A stretch of DNA of 64,000 nt from Dolomedes plantarius (GCA_907164885.2 OU015490.1:222315554-222379553); one strand, 5' to 3'; counted from the stretch's first letter, positions 33,826 to 46,844 are shown. A program made the numbers and translations. Notes: generated from the sequence alone by a model not told the origin.

Positions 33826-36278
33826 GAAGATTTCTATTCATAATGTTAATGTGACTCTTCGAAATTTCCATTTATACAGTACTAAATAGATTTGAAGATC
33901 CTTTTTCTTATAGTCAATCATCGTCTTATTTCTAAACAAATTATTTATTTTTACCAAGTGTATGACAAAATAAATAATTATCATAAATTCTACTCAGGTA
34001 CTCTCACAACAGATTGTAAGGTAAGACGAATTTCATAACAATGGTAATAAATAGTAAGTAAATAATTCCGACCATAAATAAACATTGCTGAAATTCTCGG
34101 TATCTCGCCTCCTTGGATTAAAATATAAATCTCCATTTTCCACCTCGTCAACAAACATGTCCTTGACATCTTAATGCATCGTTTACGTCACGTTCACAAT
34201 CATCGTGCACAAAGCTGTTAAAGATTTCTATTCAAAATGATAATGTTACTCTTCAAAATTTCTGTCTGTGTAATAAATAGCATAGATCAGATTTGTTATA
34301 ATCAATACTTTTCTTTTTTCTTAACATATTATTCCGTCATATTCAAAATATCATTTAATTAAGTATATGACAGAATAAAATAATTACATAAACTGTTGAA
34401 AAAAACTTACTAAACTGTAAATTAAGACAACTTTCATAACAATGATAATGAAGATTAGTAACCGAAAGATTCCAGCCTTTAAACATTACTAAATTCAACA
34501 TTACTAAAATTCTCGGTATCTTACCTCCTTTGATTAAAATATAAATCTCCATTTTCGTCATCGTGGACAAACATGTCATTCACATCTTAATGCATTGGTT
34601 ACATAGCGCTGTTCACAATAATCATGTACAACGCTATATAGAATCTTCATTCAAAATGATAGTATGGCTCTTTGAAATTTCTGTTTGCTCTAATTAATAG
34701 AATTGAAGATAATTTTGTTATGGTCAAAACTTTAATTTTTAAACAAATTATTTCATTAAATCCAAAAATACATTACAAAAATACATCCAGAATTCATAGA
34801 GTATGTGTCAAAATAAATAATTATCATGCACTCTATTAAATAGCTGTTACATCAAACTATAATAATTAAGACGAATTACTGAAATTCTCGGTATCTCACC
34901 TCCTTTGATTAAAATATAAATCTCCATTTTCGTCATCGTTGACAAACATGCCATTCACATCTTAATGCATTGGTTACATAGAGTTGTTCCCTACAATCAT
35001 GTACAATGCTATATAGAATCTTATTCAAAATGATAATATGGCTCTTTGAAATTTCTGTTTGCTCTAATTAATAGAATTGAAGATTCTTTTGTTATAGTCA
35101 ATACTTTTAATTTTTAAACAAATTATTTCATTATATCCAAAAATACCTGCGTTAGAGTATATCACAAAATAAATAATTATCATACACTCCGTTAAATAGT
35201 TGTTACATCAAACTATAAATTAAGATGAATTACTGAAATTCTCGGTATCTCAATTCATATGATTAAAATATAAACCTCCATTTGCCTCATCGTTAACTAA
35301 TACGTCGTTTACATCTTCATGCATTGTTTACAAAATGTTTCTACAATTATCGTGCACAACGATATTAAGGATTTCTGTTCGTAATCATAATGTGACTCTC
35401 CAAAATATCTATCTCTGCTAATAAATAACATAGAAGATCATATTTGTTATAATCAATACTTTTCTTATTTCTAAATATATTATTGCGTTATATTCGAAAA
35501 ATCATTTCATTAAGTATATGACACAATAAAATAATTATCATAAATTCTATTGAAAAACCCTTTCTAGACTGAAAATTAAGACAACTCTCATAACAATGAT
35601 AATGAATATTAGTGACTAAAAGATTCCAGCCTTTCCAAACATTTTTAAATTCAACATTACTAAATTTCTCGGTATCTCACCTCCTTTGATTAAAATATAA
35701 ATCTCCCTTTTCATCGTCGTTGACAAACATGTCATTCGCATCTTAATGCATCGGTTACATAACGTTGTTCACAAGAATCATGTACAACGCTATTTAGAGT
35801 CTTTATTCATAATGATAATATGACTCTTTGAAATTTCGGTTTTCTCTGATTAATAGAACTAAATGTGTTTTTTTATTGTCAATACTCTTCTTATTTCTGG
35901 AAAAATTATTTCGTTATATCCGAATATTCATTGAATAAAATATAGGATAAAACAATTAATTATCATAAACTCTATTGAAAATTCTTACAAAATAGTTAAT
36001 TAAGACCAGTTTCATAATAAAGGTAATAAATAGTTACCGAATGATTCCAGCCATTATTAAACATTACTGAAATTCTCGATATGCCACCTGTTTTGATAAA
36101 AAGATAAATCTTCATTTTCCTCGTCTTTGAACAAACATGTCATTGGCATTTTAATGCTTTGTTTGCAATTATTGGGCGCAACGCTATTAAGGGTTTCTTT
36201 TCATAAAGATAATATGACGTTTTGAAATTTCTCTTTCTACTATTAAATAGAACTGACTATATTATTTGTTATAATCAG

Positions 36279-36535
36279 GCATGAGGTAGGCTAGTAATAG
36301 CGAGTCGGCTTTCGGTGCCGAGGGTACTCGGATCGAATCCGAAAAAGCACCACTAAAACACCTCCATGTCTAGACCGGATATGGGCACGTTAAATCTGTA
36401 CATCGGTCCATACAGGGAGCGATGCTAGCTCACCCAAAAATTGGTTTTCCCATAATGAAGTATCCAGCAAAAAAACAGCGGTAAATAACGAAAACCGAAG
36501 TCTCACAGTAAGTACCTCCACATTGGACAAAAAAA
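36279..36535 (+). repeat. tRNA-derived SINE with 13-bp target duplication
   Basis: The head has A box ggctagtaatagcgag and B box ggatcgaatccg. The body begins with cctccatgtctagaccggat, as in family S, but then diverges, and it ends in an A-rich run. It is flanked by ttgttataatcag and ttgttacaatcag (one mismatch), a target duplication typical of LINE-mediated insertion. It sits in the last satellite unit. Confidence 0.88.
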
Positions 36536-36620
36536 TTGTTACAATCAGTATTTGTCTTATGCTCAAACAAATCAATTCGTTATGTCCAAATTGTCTATGA
36601 ATGACAAATATTTATGTGTG

Positions 36621-36870
36621 TGTGACTTGGTACAAGAAGTTCCTAAGTCAGTTTTCTCCAAGATGACTTCATTTGCTTATGTCTCTTCAAAAAAAATATT
36701 TTCAATGTAAGAAGTACCCAAGTCTGTATAATGGTTTAGAAAACACTTTTAAAGCATCGGACAGATTTAGGTACTTCTGACATTGAAAATAATATTTTTT
36801 TAAAGAGACATAAGCAAACAAAGTCATTTTGGAGAAAACTGACTTAAGCACTTCTTGTACCAAGCCACAG
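36621..36870. mobile_element. Foldback element, 250 bp
   Basis: 36621-36722 and 36763-36870 are imperfect reverse complements of about 105 bp (shared: cttggtacaagaagt, cagttttctccaa, gcttatgtctct, ttttcaatgt), with a ~40-base loop. It sits at the right edge of the satellite array. Confidence 0.88.
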
Positions 36871-36875
36871 ATATA

Positions 36876-36878
<3 letters not shown>

Positions 36879-36914
<36 letters not shown>
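36879..36914. repeat. (TA)n microsatellite
   Basis: About 18 TA units. Confidence 0.95.
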
Positions 36915-36916
<2 letters not shown>

Positions 36917-36973
36917 CACGACAAAATAAATAAGTATCAAAAACCACTGAAAAATGTGTATATCAGATTGTAA

Positions 36974-37146
36974 TGGTCTGTTAACATTGAATACGGAGTG
37001 TTAACTAGAGGTTAAAAATGTCAACCAATCACAGACCACAAATCATTGACCCCGTGATACGTGAAACCGATCACAGGTCATGTCAACAATCACGGAGGAA
37101 ACGTAGTGACGTAACGCAACACTCCGGATGCAATGTGGGCAAGTCT
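36974..37146 (+). mobile_element. Harbinger-like MITE, copy 1
   Basis: 173 bp. The ends pair imperfectly (taacattgaatacggagtgt against the complement of acactccggatgcaatg). TAA precedes it; the right flank is TCA. An inverted relative with clean TAA duplications lies at 51956-52133. Confidence 0.68.
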
Positions 37147-38117
37147 TCAGTTATAGCAAGCTTCCTAGCAAAGGTGCTAGGTGGCCATATAAAATATCAC
37201 CAATCATTGAAAAAAAATGAAATTTTTAAATCAATTTCTTTTCAATTTCCAATTTCATTGTTAACACACGTGATATTGACAACTTATATCATTAAATATT
37301 ATTCCAAGCGCTAGTAAGGATTTCTGTTTACTAACCACACGACTCTTTCAAATCACTGTTGGTATTAATCTCTCAGTTAACAATCAAATGTTGAAACCGT
37401 AAAGCAGCTCGTATGCAAATCTATCGATTATTTAATCTCTCTATTAAACATTTCGAATTTACACAATCATGCTGGAAACCATTAATTGGAACTAAACATT
37501 CTCAACAATGTCAGAAATGAATATATTCGAATTTCACGCAGCTGTTTGTTGATAACGAACAGATTTATGAGAATCTAGTCTTGAAGGACAGTCCTCTAAT
37601 TCCAACAATTATTCCATGTCTAGTGAATCTCACAACATTTATTTCTTAAAGGGATTCAATATCGAAAAAACAGTTGTGTTTTTCGAAAAACATTTTAAAC
37701 TTTGACAAGTTAAAATTACCTTTCACATTTTCTTATTGAAGGATAGTTATGATTTAACTGAAATTAAAACCTCGTTCATAACTTTATAAAAGTACATGAA
37801 ACAGGGTTTGAATATTAAGATTTTCATGATCTCTGGTTTTAAATAAGGTTCTCAACAATTCAGGCTACCATTAATTGTTTCCACCTGTATGACGGTTCTG
37901 TTGCAGGAAGGAAAGCTGTTTGAAAGAAAACTCCTCTTATTTTCTAAGGATGCTAAGTAGAGTGTAATCCTACCATATACAACATTTACATTTTTGGCAT
38001 TTCATCTTTTAACTAATCCGCAAATTATACATCTAATTATTTGAAACTTCATTAAACCCCATTTTATAAAATTTCTTATGAGAACACTTAACTCTTTAGA
38101 CATACAACCATATAACC

Positions 38118-38120
<3 letters not shown>
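37147..38120. other. AT-rich unassigned sequence
   Basis: No supported gene or repeat. Confidence 0.35.

Positions 38121-38179
<59 letters not shown>
38121..38179. repeat. (TA)n microsatellite
   Basis: About 29 TA units, directly abutting the candidate LTR. Confidence 0.96.
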
Positions 38180-38181
<2 letters not shown>

Positions 38182-38692
38182 CGTGGCTCTTAAACCACAT
38201 AACACTTTATCTAAACTAATTACTCTAAATGGCAGCCATCGTTAAAGGCTGGTGGTAAATGAAAACTATTTAAATCACAACTAAGAACTTTATTAACATT
38301 GATTAAAACTCAATTCAATCCGCGATTTCCCATCATCTCTAAGCTCACGACACGCGTCCACATACAACGGCGAAATCTGCTTTGTTCTCTTCGTGTGTGA
38401 TCTAAAAGCGCGCCGCAATTGTGTGGACGTTCGGTGTCTTATGATCGATGACTCAGCGTCACGCGCTTCCAAACCTGTACGTGGAACATTCGAGAATCTG
38501 ACACAATCTTCCACTGGTTGCATTCAAGGTTATGCTTTTAACCCGAGAGATAAACAAAATATCACCATCTGTTTACTCTTTATTTCCCCATCCCGATAAT
38601 TCTTCATCTGTTTATTATTTAAATACTGTCAAGAGCTTAATTTTAACCCAATTAAATCTAGTTAATTATAGTTTACGTCCCTGAGCATTACA
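38179..38692 (-). repeat. Candidate 3' LTR with adjacent polypurine tract
   Basis: On the minus strand a purine run (ccttcagagagagggggaga, near 38696-38718) is followed by TGTAATGCTCAGG, the arrangement of polypurine tract and LTR start. The block ends ...GAGCCACGTCA, carries a TTAATAAAG poly(A)-type signal near 38290 and is CpG-rich. No internal region is recognisable on the far side of the tract because a long microsatellite follows. Confidence 0.5.
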
Positions 38693-38784
38693 ATATCTCC
38701 CCCTCTCTCTGAAGGCTTGCTCACATAGTATGTTGTCCTATATGGCAAGTCTCCAGAAGAGAGTCACAACTATGAAGAGATTCA

Positions 38785-39199
<415 letters not shown>

Positions 39200-40089
39200 T
39201 ATCACCCAAAATTTCTAAAATAGAAGTGTGAGAAATTTTTAAGTTCCTACTACGTGTTAAAAAAAAATTTACTGTTCTTCAAAAGAAAAAACTGCTGTAT
39301 TTTTAACTGAATGTAGAGAAATATTTAGATTTTAAAAGGAACCTAAAAAGTCCTCCAAAATAATTTTATTTCCTAATTTAAAAGGGTGAGATGCAATGGG
39401 AAGTGATTGAGATCCCTTACAGGTCGAGTACCTCATTTAATTAGGATAGGAGGAACAAGCAGTAACATCACAGTTTCATATTGTTGTGTGTTCTCCCCAA
39501 GCAGTAAAATCTTATTTTGTAACTGTAAAATTGCAAGCAGGGAGGATAATAACCAGTTTGTAGATAACCAAGCTAATGAGTATGTTAATAATGATAACAT
39601 CTTTTCAGTTAATGATGTCTGCGATTCCCGCATAATATTTGTGCATTAAAACATTTCATACTAACCTGAGAAGGTGGAGTGAATTTGAATAACTTAATGT
39701 AGTTAGAGGATTTTGAGTTGGTAGAAAGGGAACCAAAAATTTATTAATTTCTGAACTCCAACAGAGAGAAAAGCCTTCCCCAACACAAAAGTTAACGGCT
39801 AAATGATAATCATTCCCACTTTCCTTAACAATGAAAGGTGATCGAATAAAAGAAGATTAATCTCGTGATACAAAGTACTGACTGGAACGTTTAATTAAAC
39901 GAATGAGATCGATTTTTTCTCATCATTTACTAATGAAATAATTATTATTCATGTTATTGTTCAATATGTCATCCTTTTTCCTGAAGGTGAAAGCAAAGAA
40001 AAAAAAATGAGATTAATTCCTTGTAAAAATCCAATCGCTTAGTGAGAAAAACATATTGGTTAATGATTATTTTTTACATTATATTCAGA
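39200..40089. other. AT-rich unassigned sequence
   Basis: No supported gene or repeat. Confidence 0.35.
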
Positions 40090-40574
40090 CTCGCAGTTAA
40101 TGCTCAAAATGTTGGTTCTAAAATATTCTGCTGATAGTAGAGTGAATTGATGTTGGCTTTACTTGAGACTGTTTTGATTTTTAATTTGTCGTTGTAACAA
40201 AATCCTGCAACTTTCATGAATCCCTTTGGGAACTTTTCTCTACACTGACGAAGCCATTTCGTACGGTCAATCCCGTCAGTTGAGCAATAGAAAATCGACC
40301 CTTTTTTATGTCAGTCACTTAAATGCACCTATTCCTCATCCAGTGTTACCACAAATTCAGCGATGTGCTTTTGCAAAAGCAGTTGAACTTAAGGTTTAAA
40401 CATCTTTTTTAACTTCAAATCTTTATAAATGATTTTACTTACAGTGCCAAAAGATATTCCTAGTTTCGATGCAGTGAATTTTTGAGTCGGTGGATTTTCT
40501 TTTAGGATCAGAGACTTCACTTTCTTGATATTTACCTGCGTTCGAATAGTCTTAGGATGTGGTTTCGCGGTCAT
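40090..40574 (-). pseudogene. Decayed DDE transposase, second mariner/Tc1-type family
   Basis: On the minus strand a single frame reads from MTAKPHPKTIRTQ (40574) through a helix-turn-helix (TASKLGISFGTVSKIIYKDL) to a catalytic start EFVVTLDEE (first Asp). It continues past stops to HKKGSIFYCSTDGIDRTKWL, KFPKGFMKVAGFCYN and INSLYYQQNILEPTF. Three in-frame stops (TAA, TAG, TGA) fall between these segments, plus one near the end. The order and spacing match arthropod mariner-related transposases with a TLDEAxV...KFSKGFMVxAG...YYQxHIL pattern. The second Asp and third catalytic residue are missing, and no inverted termini were found. It is distinct from the Tc1 and FFLWG-type families here. Confidence 0.72.
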
Positions 40575-41637
40575 GTTTTCATTTTTATTTTCAGTTAGAT
40601 TTTTTTTTCCCTTTCAAATTTTATGTATTATAAATAACTTTTTGAGAAATGCCATAACTGCGATTTTTTAACTACTTTATAATTTGATGATACGAATATT
40701 TCTCCTCGGAAAGCGCATTCGCGTAACCTTCGAGCAATCTCTCAATTTTAGGAGCCATTTTCAAATAAATCTTTTATTGTACATTCCAATCGAAACAAAA
40801 CAGTAGCAGTCGTTTACTCTGAAGTTGCCAAATTTTTATCTCAAAATGCAAACACTAAAAATAAATTGCAAAATCGTTTCCATAAAGTTCAAACGACCTT
40901 CTGTATCAAACTAGCCCAAACAGCTCTAGGCACAACTCCTGTGAAACACACGATTACAACAGGCATATCTGATTACAGTAAATTATAGATAAAGCAAGAA
41001 GTGCATACCCAAATACTTCAGTAAAAGTGCAAATGAAGGCCTTGTCTGAATAGTGGCCCAACTCTATCCTTGTTCATTTTGAGCTATAGAACCTTAAAGT
41101 CAAATGAGTGCTTAGAAATGACGGCTGAAGTCTGACATGTAGTGCCCTCTGTTGGCAGCAGAAATAAACTGTAGGTGTACCAGTTTAAAAATAACAAAGA
41201 AATGACTTGTATGACATGAAAGGGAAACTAACTCAATTTTTTTAAAGTGGAGTTGGACCAGTATTCAAATAAGGCCTTCAAATAAAGACTGATTTTTTAT
41301 ACAATTTAGTAATGAGATAACTTACATGTATGATTAGAATAAAGAAGCTACTGTTACAGAATATTTTGACTTATTTACCATGAAGTATTATTACTTTGAA
41401 GTATTTTTATAGAACTGCATATATTGTCAGCAGAATTTATACAATACAATGAAAAAGTTATGCACTGAAAGTATTGAAGGCTTTGAATACTGATCCCTTA
41501 TGTACCATCTAGCTACAACTGGAAGTGACTAGTCCCCTACAAGAAGCAATTTCCTTTGTTAAAATTCATTATTTTAGGGAACGTAGAAATCTTGTTATTT
41601 CATAAGCCTATTAAAGGTTTCAATAATAATAATATAG
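40575..41637. other. Unassigned sequence
   Basis: The first 200 bases may be 5' flank of the transposase remnant. Nothing else is recognised. Confidence 0.35.
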
Positions 41638-41639
41638 TA

Positions 41640-42259
41640 CAGTCGAACCTCCATATATCGAAGTAGCAAAATACCGGAAAAAAATTCGATATATAGAAAT
41701 TTCGATATATAGAATTGATCTTAGTTTTATAATAATTCTCCTAAAATATTGAAATTAAAGCTAATTTTCTTATACGAAACTCCAATTCCAATTTATATGT
41801 GAATCACATTAAATGACAGTTAATAACTAAAAAATGAATTAATGTGAAAGATTTATTGCGTACTATATACCTTTAAAAAACAATAATCCAGACAGTGGTT
41901 ACAGTGATCACAGTTACATTCTTTAAAAAAAAAACTACGAATATCTTGCTGAACAGCCAGTTTTGCGGAAAGTCAATCAAAGAAATGCTCGCATTTATTC
42001 AGTCCATTAAAAACTTCATCAGGGACATTTTCCACGAATTGAAGTACACGAAATATTGTTTCAAACGCCAAAAATTTGGGACATTTTATTCTAAAGTGGA
42101 ATAAAATCTCCCAATATGCCGTGAAAAAAATTTCGATATATAGAGATTTTTTCGATATATAGAAACAGCTTTTCTATGTAATGAACATGGAGATTTGCGA
42201 AGAGTTCGATATTTAGAAAATTTCGATATAGGGAAGTTCGATATATGGAGGTTCGACTG
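41640..42259. mobile_element. pogo/Tigger-like MITE
   Basis: 620 bp with a perfect inverted repeat of over 20 bp (cagtcgaacctccatatatc) flanked by TA. Subterminal copies of ttcgatatatagaa are repeated on both sides. A 69-residue frame in the middle (41895-42104) has no recognisable domain. Confidence 0.9.
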
Positions 42260-42261
42260 TA

Positions 42262-43685
42262 TTTAACAATAGTCTTTAAATACTCACTGCATTTTCAAAC
42301 TAAAAGATAGTAGCAAGATTTTTATGCTCTCATATATACCATTGATGTCTTTATTAAGAGCTTTAGGGAAATTGCAAGCAGTTATTTCTAGCTGATTATT
42401 AGTAACCGCCATTTAAAATTAATTTGAGACTACATAAGTAATTCAAAGCAAAAATCTTTTCTTGATAGACTCGCACTGTTTTTTTACTAAATATATCTTA
42501 GAGACTAATACTGATTTCTTTTGAAAGGGCATGCATGCACTTCGCACACCTGGTTTTGTTGTTTTCGCTGCTATTTGTGAAAGGACAATTTTCTTGAGCC
42601 ACTCCGACAGTAAAAACTAAATCCATCAAAGTCTGCATACATCCACAAAAATTAACCACATAGAAACAAGGAAACGAAGCTAACTAGAGAGAAATAAGCA
42701 AAACATGAACATACATGTTTTGTTACTGTTCTTATTTTGCTCGTAAACAATATGAAATTTAAAATAAACAGGAATATATGAAATATTAAACTTTGCATAA
42801 AAAACCTTTGAATCACTTTAAATAAATAATATTTTAATAAATATATACAATCCAAACATTGCATACTTTAAAAATATTTGCATAGCCTGAACCTTAGTAA
42901 TTAGATACTTTTGAATTTACTGCAAATAATTGAATTTATAAAGGAATGGGATATTTATGAATTATTTACATAACAACGCATCGAAATTCACTCTAGTGTA
43001 CTCACTTATTAATATCTCTTATATATCTGTTAATGATCATTTCTTATTTTCATAGCTTAATTCCTTTAAAAAATTTATTATGCCATATTGTTACCATTGG
43101 AGCATATTTCAGTTCAGTTTGGACGCATTTAATGATTTAATACTAATAATCACAGACATTTTTGTATGAAACTTGTCAAAAAACTATCCTGTGTTTTGAC
43201 AAGGCATTTAAGGATATATGCATTCAATAACAAAAGACTGTAATAATTGAAGCAACATGCGGCATGAATACTTAGACTTTTCATTACGCAGGTGTTTTTA
43301 TTAAGTTTTTTTTAATTTGTTTATATCATTTTTACATTTCTTTGTAAATTGTAAGTTATTTATGTTTGCTTAAAAGTTTTGTACTTTAAGGTAATTCATC
43401 GGTTACAGGACACATACTGAGAATACACAATTTTTGAAGTTTTTTAGCGTTTTATTCATTTATATCTCAGTGTATTTATTTTATTTCAGAGACATTTCAG
43501 GAATTTCCCTCAAATTTTTTCACATCGCCTGGAGATCATAGGTAAAAATCCTCTGGTCTTAAGATTAGAATATACCACAATCATTTGAGTATGTGAAAAA
43601 AAATATGTGCCAATTACTATGGGGTAGTTACTATGGGATAATGAGAAGTTCATAGAAGGATTGTTAACATTTATCATATACTAGA
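42262..43685. other. AT-rich unassigned sequence
   Basis: No supported gene or repeat. Confidence 0.35.
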
Positions 43686-44400
43686 AGGTAACCCGCCATT
43701 TTGACGTCATAATACTAATAATGACGTCATAATAGAAAAGTATATGAAAGTTAAAAAATATCCCGAATTATCTAACAATATTGCATTTAATCCACACCTT
43801 GTAAAAGCAAACCTTTTCATTATTTTTTATTCATTTAGTTTTTCATGCGATTGGAGTAGTAGACTGCCATCCAACCCGTCATTTTGACGTCCTAATATTA
43901 ATAATGACGTCATAATGGAAAAAGTATATGAAAGTTAAAAAATATCCCGAATTATCTAACAATATTGCATTTAATCCACACCTTGTAAAAGCAAACCCTT
44001 TCATTATTTTTTATTTATTTAGATTTTCATGCGATTGGAGTAGTAGACTGCCATCCAGTTTTTTACAGCTCACTACGCGATATGAATATTTGAGCTACTT
44101 GATTCATTCAAATTCAAGTTTGTTTACTTTCAGAATTCATCGCAAAAGTAAACAGATTTTTAAAAACTGTTAAATATACAGCTAAAAGCATCCAATTTTT
44201 TTTAGTTCTGAATGTTTTATAGAAAAATAGGCTGAACAAACGTGATTTGATGGAGAAGATATTAGTTTTTAGGTAAGAAAAAATTCTGATCCACATCTGA
44301 AATTGAAATTAAGCCTAACCGGCATTTTGTTTACTGAGGGCTTCAATTGAAAGATGAGTACAGCCCGGAAGTGTTATACAGAGACAAGAGCTATTATATA
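43686..44400 (-). mobile_element. Dispersed ~720-bp repeat, Helitron-like 3' end (copy 2)
   Basis: Reverse-orientation copy of 16836-17556, also with two direct ~187-bp units. On the minus strand it ends tgacgtcat...atgacgtca, 17 bases, then CTAG followed by T, which fits a Helitron 3' terminus better than copy 1, where the C has changed. Confidence 0.62.
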
Positions 44401-44461
44401 TATAATGTAATAGACAGTTACGCTTCATGTGCATACAATATATACATATGCATGTATGTAC

Positions 44462-44464
<3 letters not shown>

Positions 44465-44553
<89 letters not shown>

Positions 44554-44586
44554 ATGTGTGTGTGTGTGTGTGTATATACATATATA
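44465..44586. repeat. (TA)n/(TG)n microsatellite
   Basis: Alternating TA and TG blocks. Its last TA is the target duplication of the next element. Confidence 0.96.
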
Positions 44587-45509
44587 CAGGGTGATTTTTT
44601 TTAAACTGACACTACTCAGAGCCATCTGTAGCACGATGTAAAAGCCGGAATTCCCCAAAAATTGATAAAGGTACTAAGGACAACATGGGAAAGAGTTTCC
44701 GGGAGACAAAAAAATTAGTTCCTAAAGTCGCCGATAGGTGGAGATACGGCGCTGTTATTGTCGCAGCACCCGATAATTTGCATAAAAGGCAAGTGAAACA
44801 TCAAAATGTAAATTCATGACTACGTAGTCGACAACAGCGCAAGTTTTTGGGCAATGAAGTGTGGAATCTGTTGCAGCTTCGCTTGACAGAATAAAGGGTC
44901 ATCAGTCGCTTTTTTCCACTTGCATGGCTACCTCGCTCCCCGGACCTAACCCATGTGACATTTTTCTGTGGGGTTATTTAAAGTCTAAGGTGTATCTTGG
45001 TGGAGTCTCGAACTTGGCGGCCCTAAAGGACAACATTTCCAGGACTCTTGATGAACATTCCTGGTGACATGTTACGCTTGGCCGTTGAGAACAGAGAGTT
45101 CAGGGTGCAATGGGTCGTCCACCAGTACTGTGGTCACATTGAAGGAGGGAGAAGTGAATTTGCTGCATAAGTGGTGTTGAAGTGAAATTTCTTTGTTATT
45201 CATTTGTCTGCTTACAACTTTTTCGATATTCATCCCTTATTTTTATAGCATGAAATACTGGCGCTGTTGTCGACTACATAGTCGTGAATCTCTATTTTGA
45301 CGTTTTAATTGCCTTTTAAGGAAATTCTCGGGTGCACCGACAACAACAGCGTCATATCTTCCCCTATCGGCGACTTTTGGAACTATTTTCTTCACGGAAA
45401 CTCTTTCCCATGTCGTCCTTAGTCCCTCTATCAATTTTGGTAGAATTCTGACTGATAGATCGCGCTACAGATGGCTCTGAGTACTGTCAGTTTTAAAAAA
45501 ATCCCCCTG
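44587..45509 (+). mobile_element. Mariner-type deletion derivative, copy 1
   Basis: Starts cagggtgattttttttaaac in a TA context and ends in its complement; the right flank reads TGTA, so the right TA has probably mutated. The inverted repeats are long, about 230 bp each. The unique centre holds only the C-terminus of a transposase. The same structure is found at 58440-59741. Confidence 0.86.
44850..45170 (+). pseudogene. Transposase C-terminal remnant (FFLWG-type)
   Basis: Reads LPGPNPCDIFLWGYLKSKVY, corresponding to the SPDLTPCDFFLWGYLK motif at the end of the catalytic core. It continues through LGGVSNLAALKDNISRTL and, after a frame change near 45063, MLRLAVEN and HIEGGRSEFAA, which are the family's last helices. 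Everything upstream, including both catalytic Asp motifs, is deleted. Confidence 0.82.
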
Positions 45510-45512
45510 TGT

Positions 45513-45516
<4 letters not shown>

Positions 45517-45580
<64 letters not shown>
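45517..45580. repeat. (TA)n microsatellite
   Basis: About 32 TA units right of the mariner derivative. Confidence 0.96.
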
Positions 45581-45582
<2 letters not shown>

Positions 45583-46755
45583 GGTTCCAGCAGAGCATGC
45601 GTACATGTAGATCAGTGAACGTAACCAGACTTTACATGTCAAGTGATTTGATGCCATAAGACTCACCCATATGACATCATAAGACATGACCGAATGCCAA
45701 AATAGGCCGCAGCCAGTGTTTCATGAAGAGTTAATAGAATCCGCAAGTCATGAGATAACACTTAATTTATCATTAGAGGACTTTGCTAATAAGGTTATTC
45801 AGTCGGTTTCAAATATTGAAAGTTATTTTTCCAATATTTCTCCTAATTCCAAATGAAAGTTGGTTTCAATTTTTAATATGTATATCCGTTAAAGTATATC
45901 CGCAGTGTTACTCATTTCTATGTTAAGTTTGTGAAGAAATTAAGCTGCAGTGTTGCATACCCGCTCTTTGATGCATCCTGCTCTGTTATTAATAGACTAC
46001 ACGTAATCTTTCGTATCACCCGATATCCCCAGACCATGAAGAGTTCAAGCTAATTTCAATATTGCACCGAAATAAACGTTTATTTTGGGATAGTTTAATT
46101 AAATATTTGAACCCGAGCATGTTATTCATAATTTAAGCGAGTAAAATAATTATTCCTCTTAATCTGGAGAAGTAACTTGTATGATATCGAGAGGGTTTCC
46201 GATGACATGTTTGATTGATTTACCCTCCTTCAAAGTAACTCGAAGATTTACCTTCCTTTTTCTCCTGCTCAAAGCTGCGTTAACGATCAAGAATCATTTT
46301 GCTGAAAATATAAAATAGTTTTCCTCTGAATAGAAGAGCTCTCTTTTCACCAACAGATTGTTATGAAGCAAACTTTCCTGTTTATTTAATCCGGAATATA
46401 GTGGGAAATACAATTAACAAAGGCCGTAATTCTGATTTTCATCCGTTAATGTTTTGTCCCTTTGTAATGCAATTGCTCGAAAAATCAGAGAAGTTTGTTT
46501 TATCATATTTTTGGGGTTTTCTTCGTAATTTATTGATCACACTTTTTAACAGGACATTCAACAAACATTAATGCAAACCTAATAATATCACCAAATGGTT
46601 GCTAATCGCAACTACAGCCTTAAAAATGCCCATATTTAGGGACTTAACTGGTTGGAATTATATACATGTAATTATAACGCCCCATCAGTATTAATTATTC
46701 TGTGATAATAACAGCCCACCTGTATTAATTCTATTCCATCAATTCCCTACCTTTT
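45581..46755. other. AT-rich unassigned sequence
   Basis: No supported gene or repeat. Confidence 0.35.
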
Positions 46756-46785
46756 ATATATATGTATATATGTATATACATATAC

Positions 46786-46842
<57 letters not shown>
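46756..46842. repeat. (TA)n microsatellite
   Basis: TA tract with TATG/TACA interruptions at its left end. Confidence 0.95.

Positions 46843-46844
<2 letters not shown>

Larger units (their letters stand above)
29561..36600 (+). repeat. Tandem satellite array, about twelve ~400-bp units
   Basis: Each unit runs through attatttcgttatatccgaa, a gacaaaataaataattatca block, gattccagccattattaaac, attaaaatataaatctccat, an aacatgtcattgacatctta block and ggatttctattcataatg. The aacatgtc marker recurs near 29790, 30187, 30586, 31417, 32864, 33442, 34155, 34569, 34946, 35300, 35727 and 36134. After subtracting inserts the period is about 350-430 bp. Units are diverged from each other. The array is interrupted by four inserts listed separately. 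It has no coding potential. Confidence 0.92.

Noticed and set aside
29561..36600. CRISPR array
   Set aside because: The units are ~400 bp, contiguous and diverged, without short identical repeats separated by unique spacers, and the sequence is eukaryotic.
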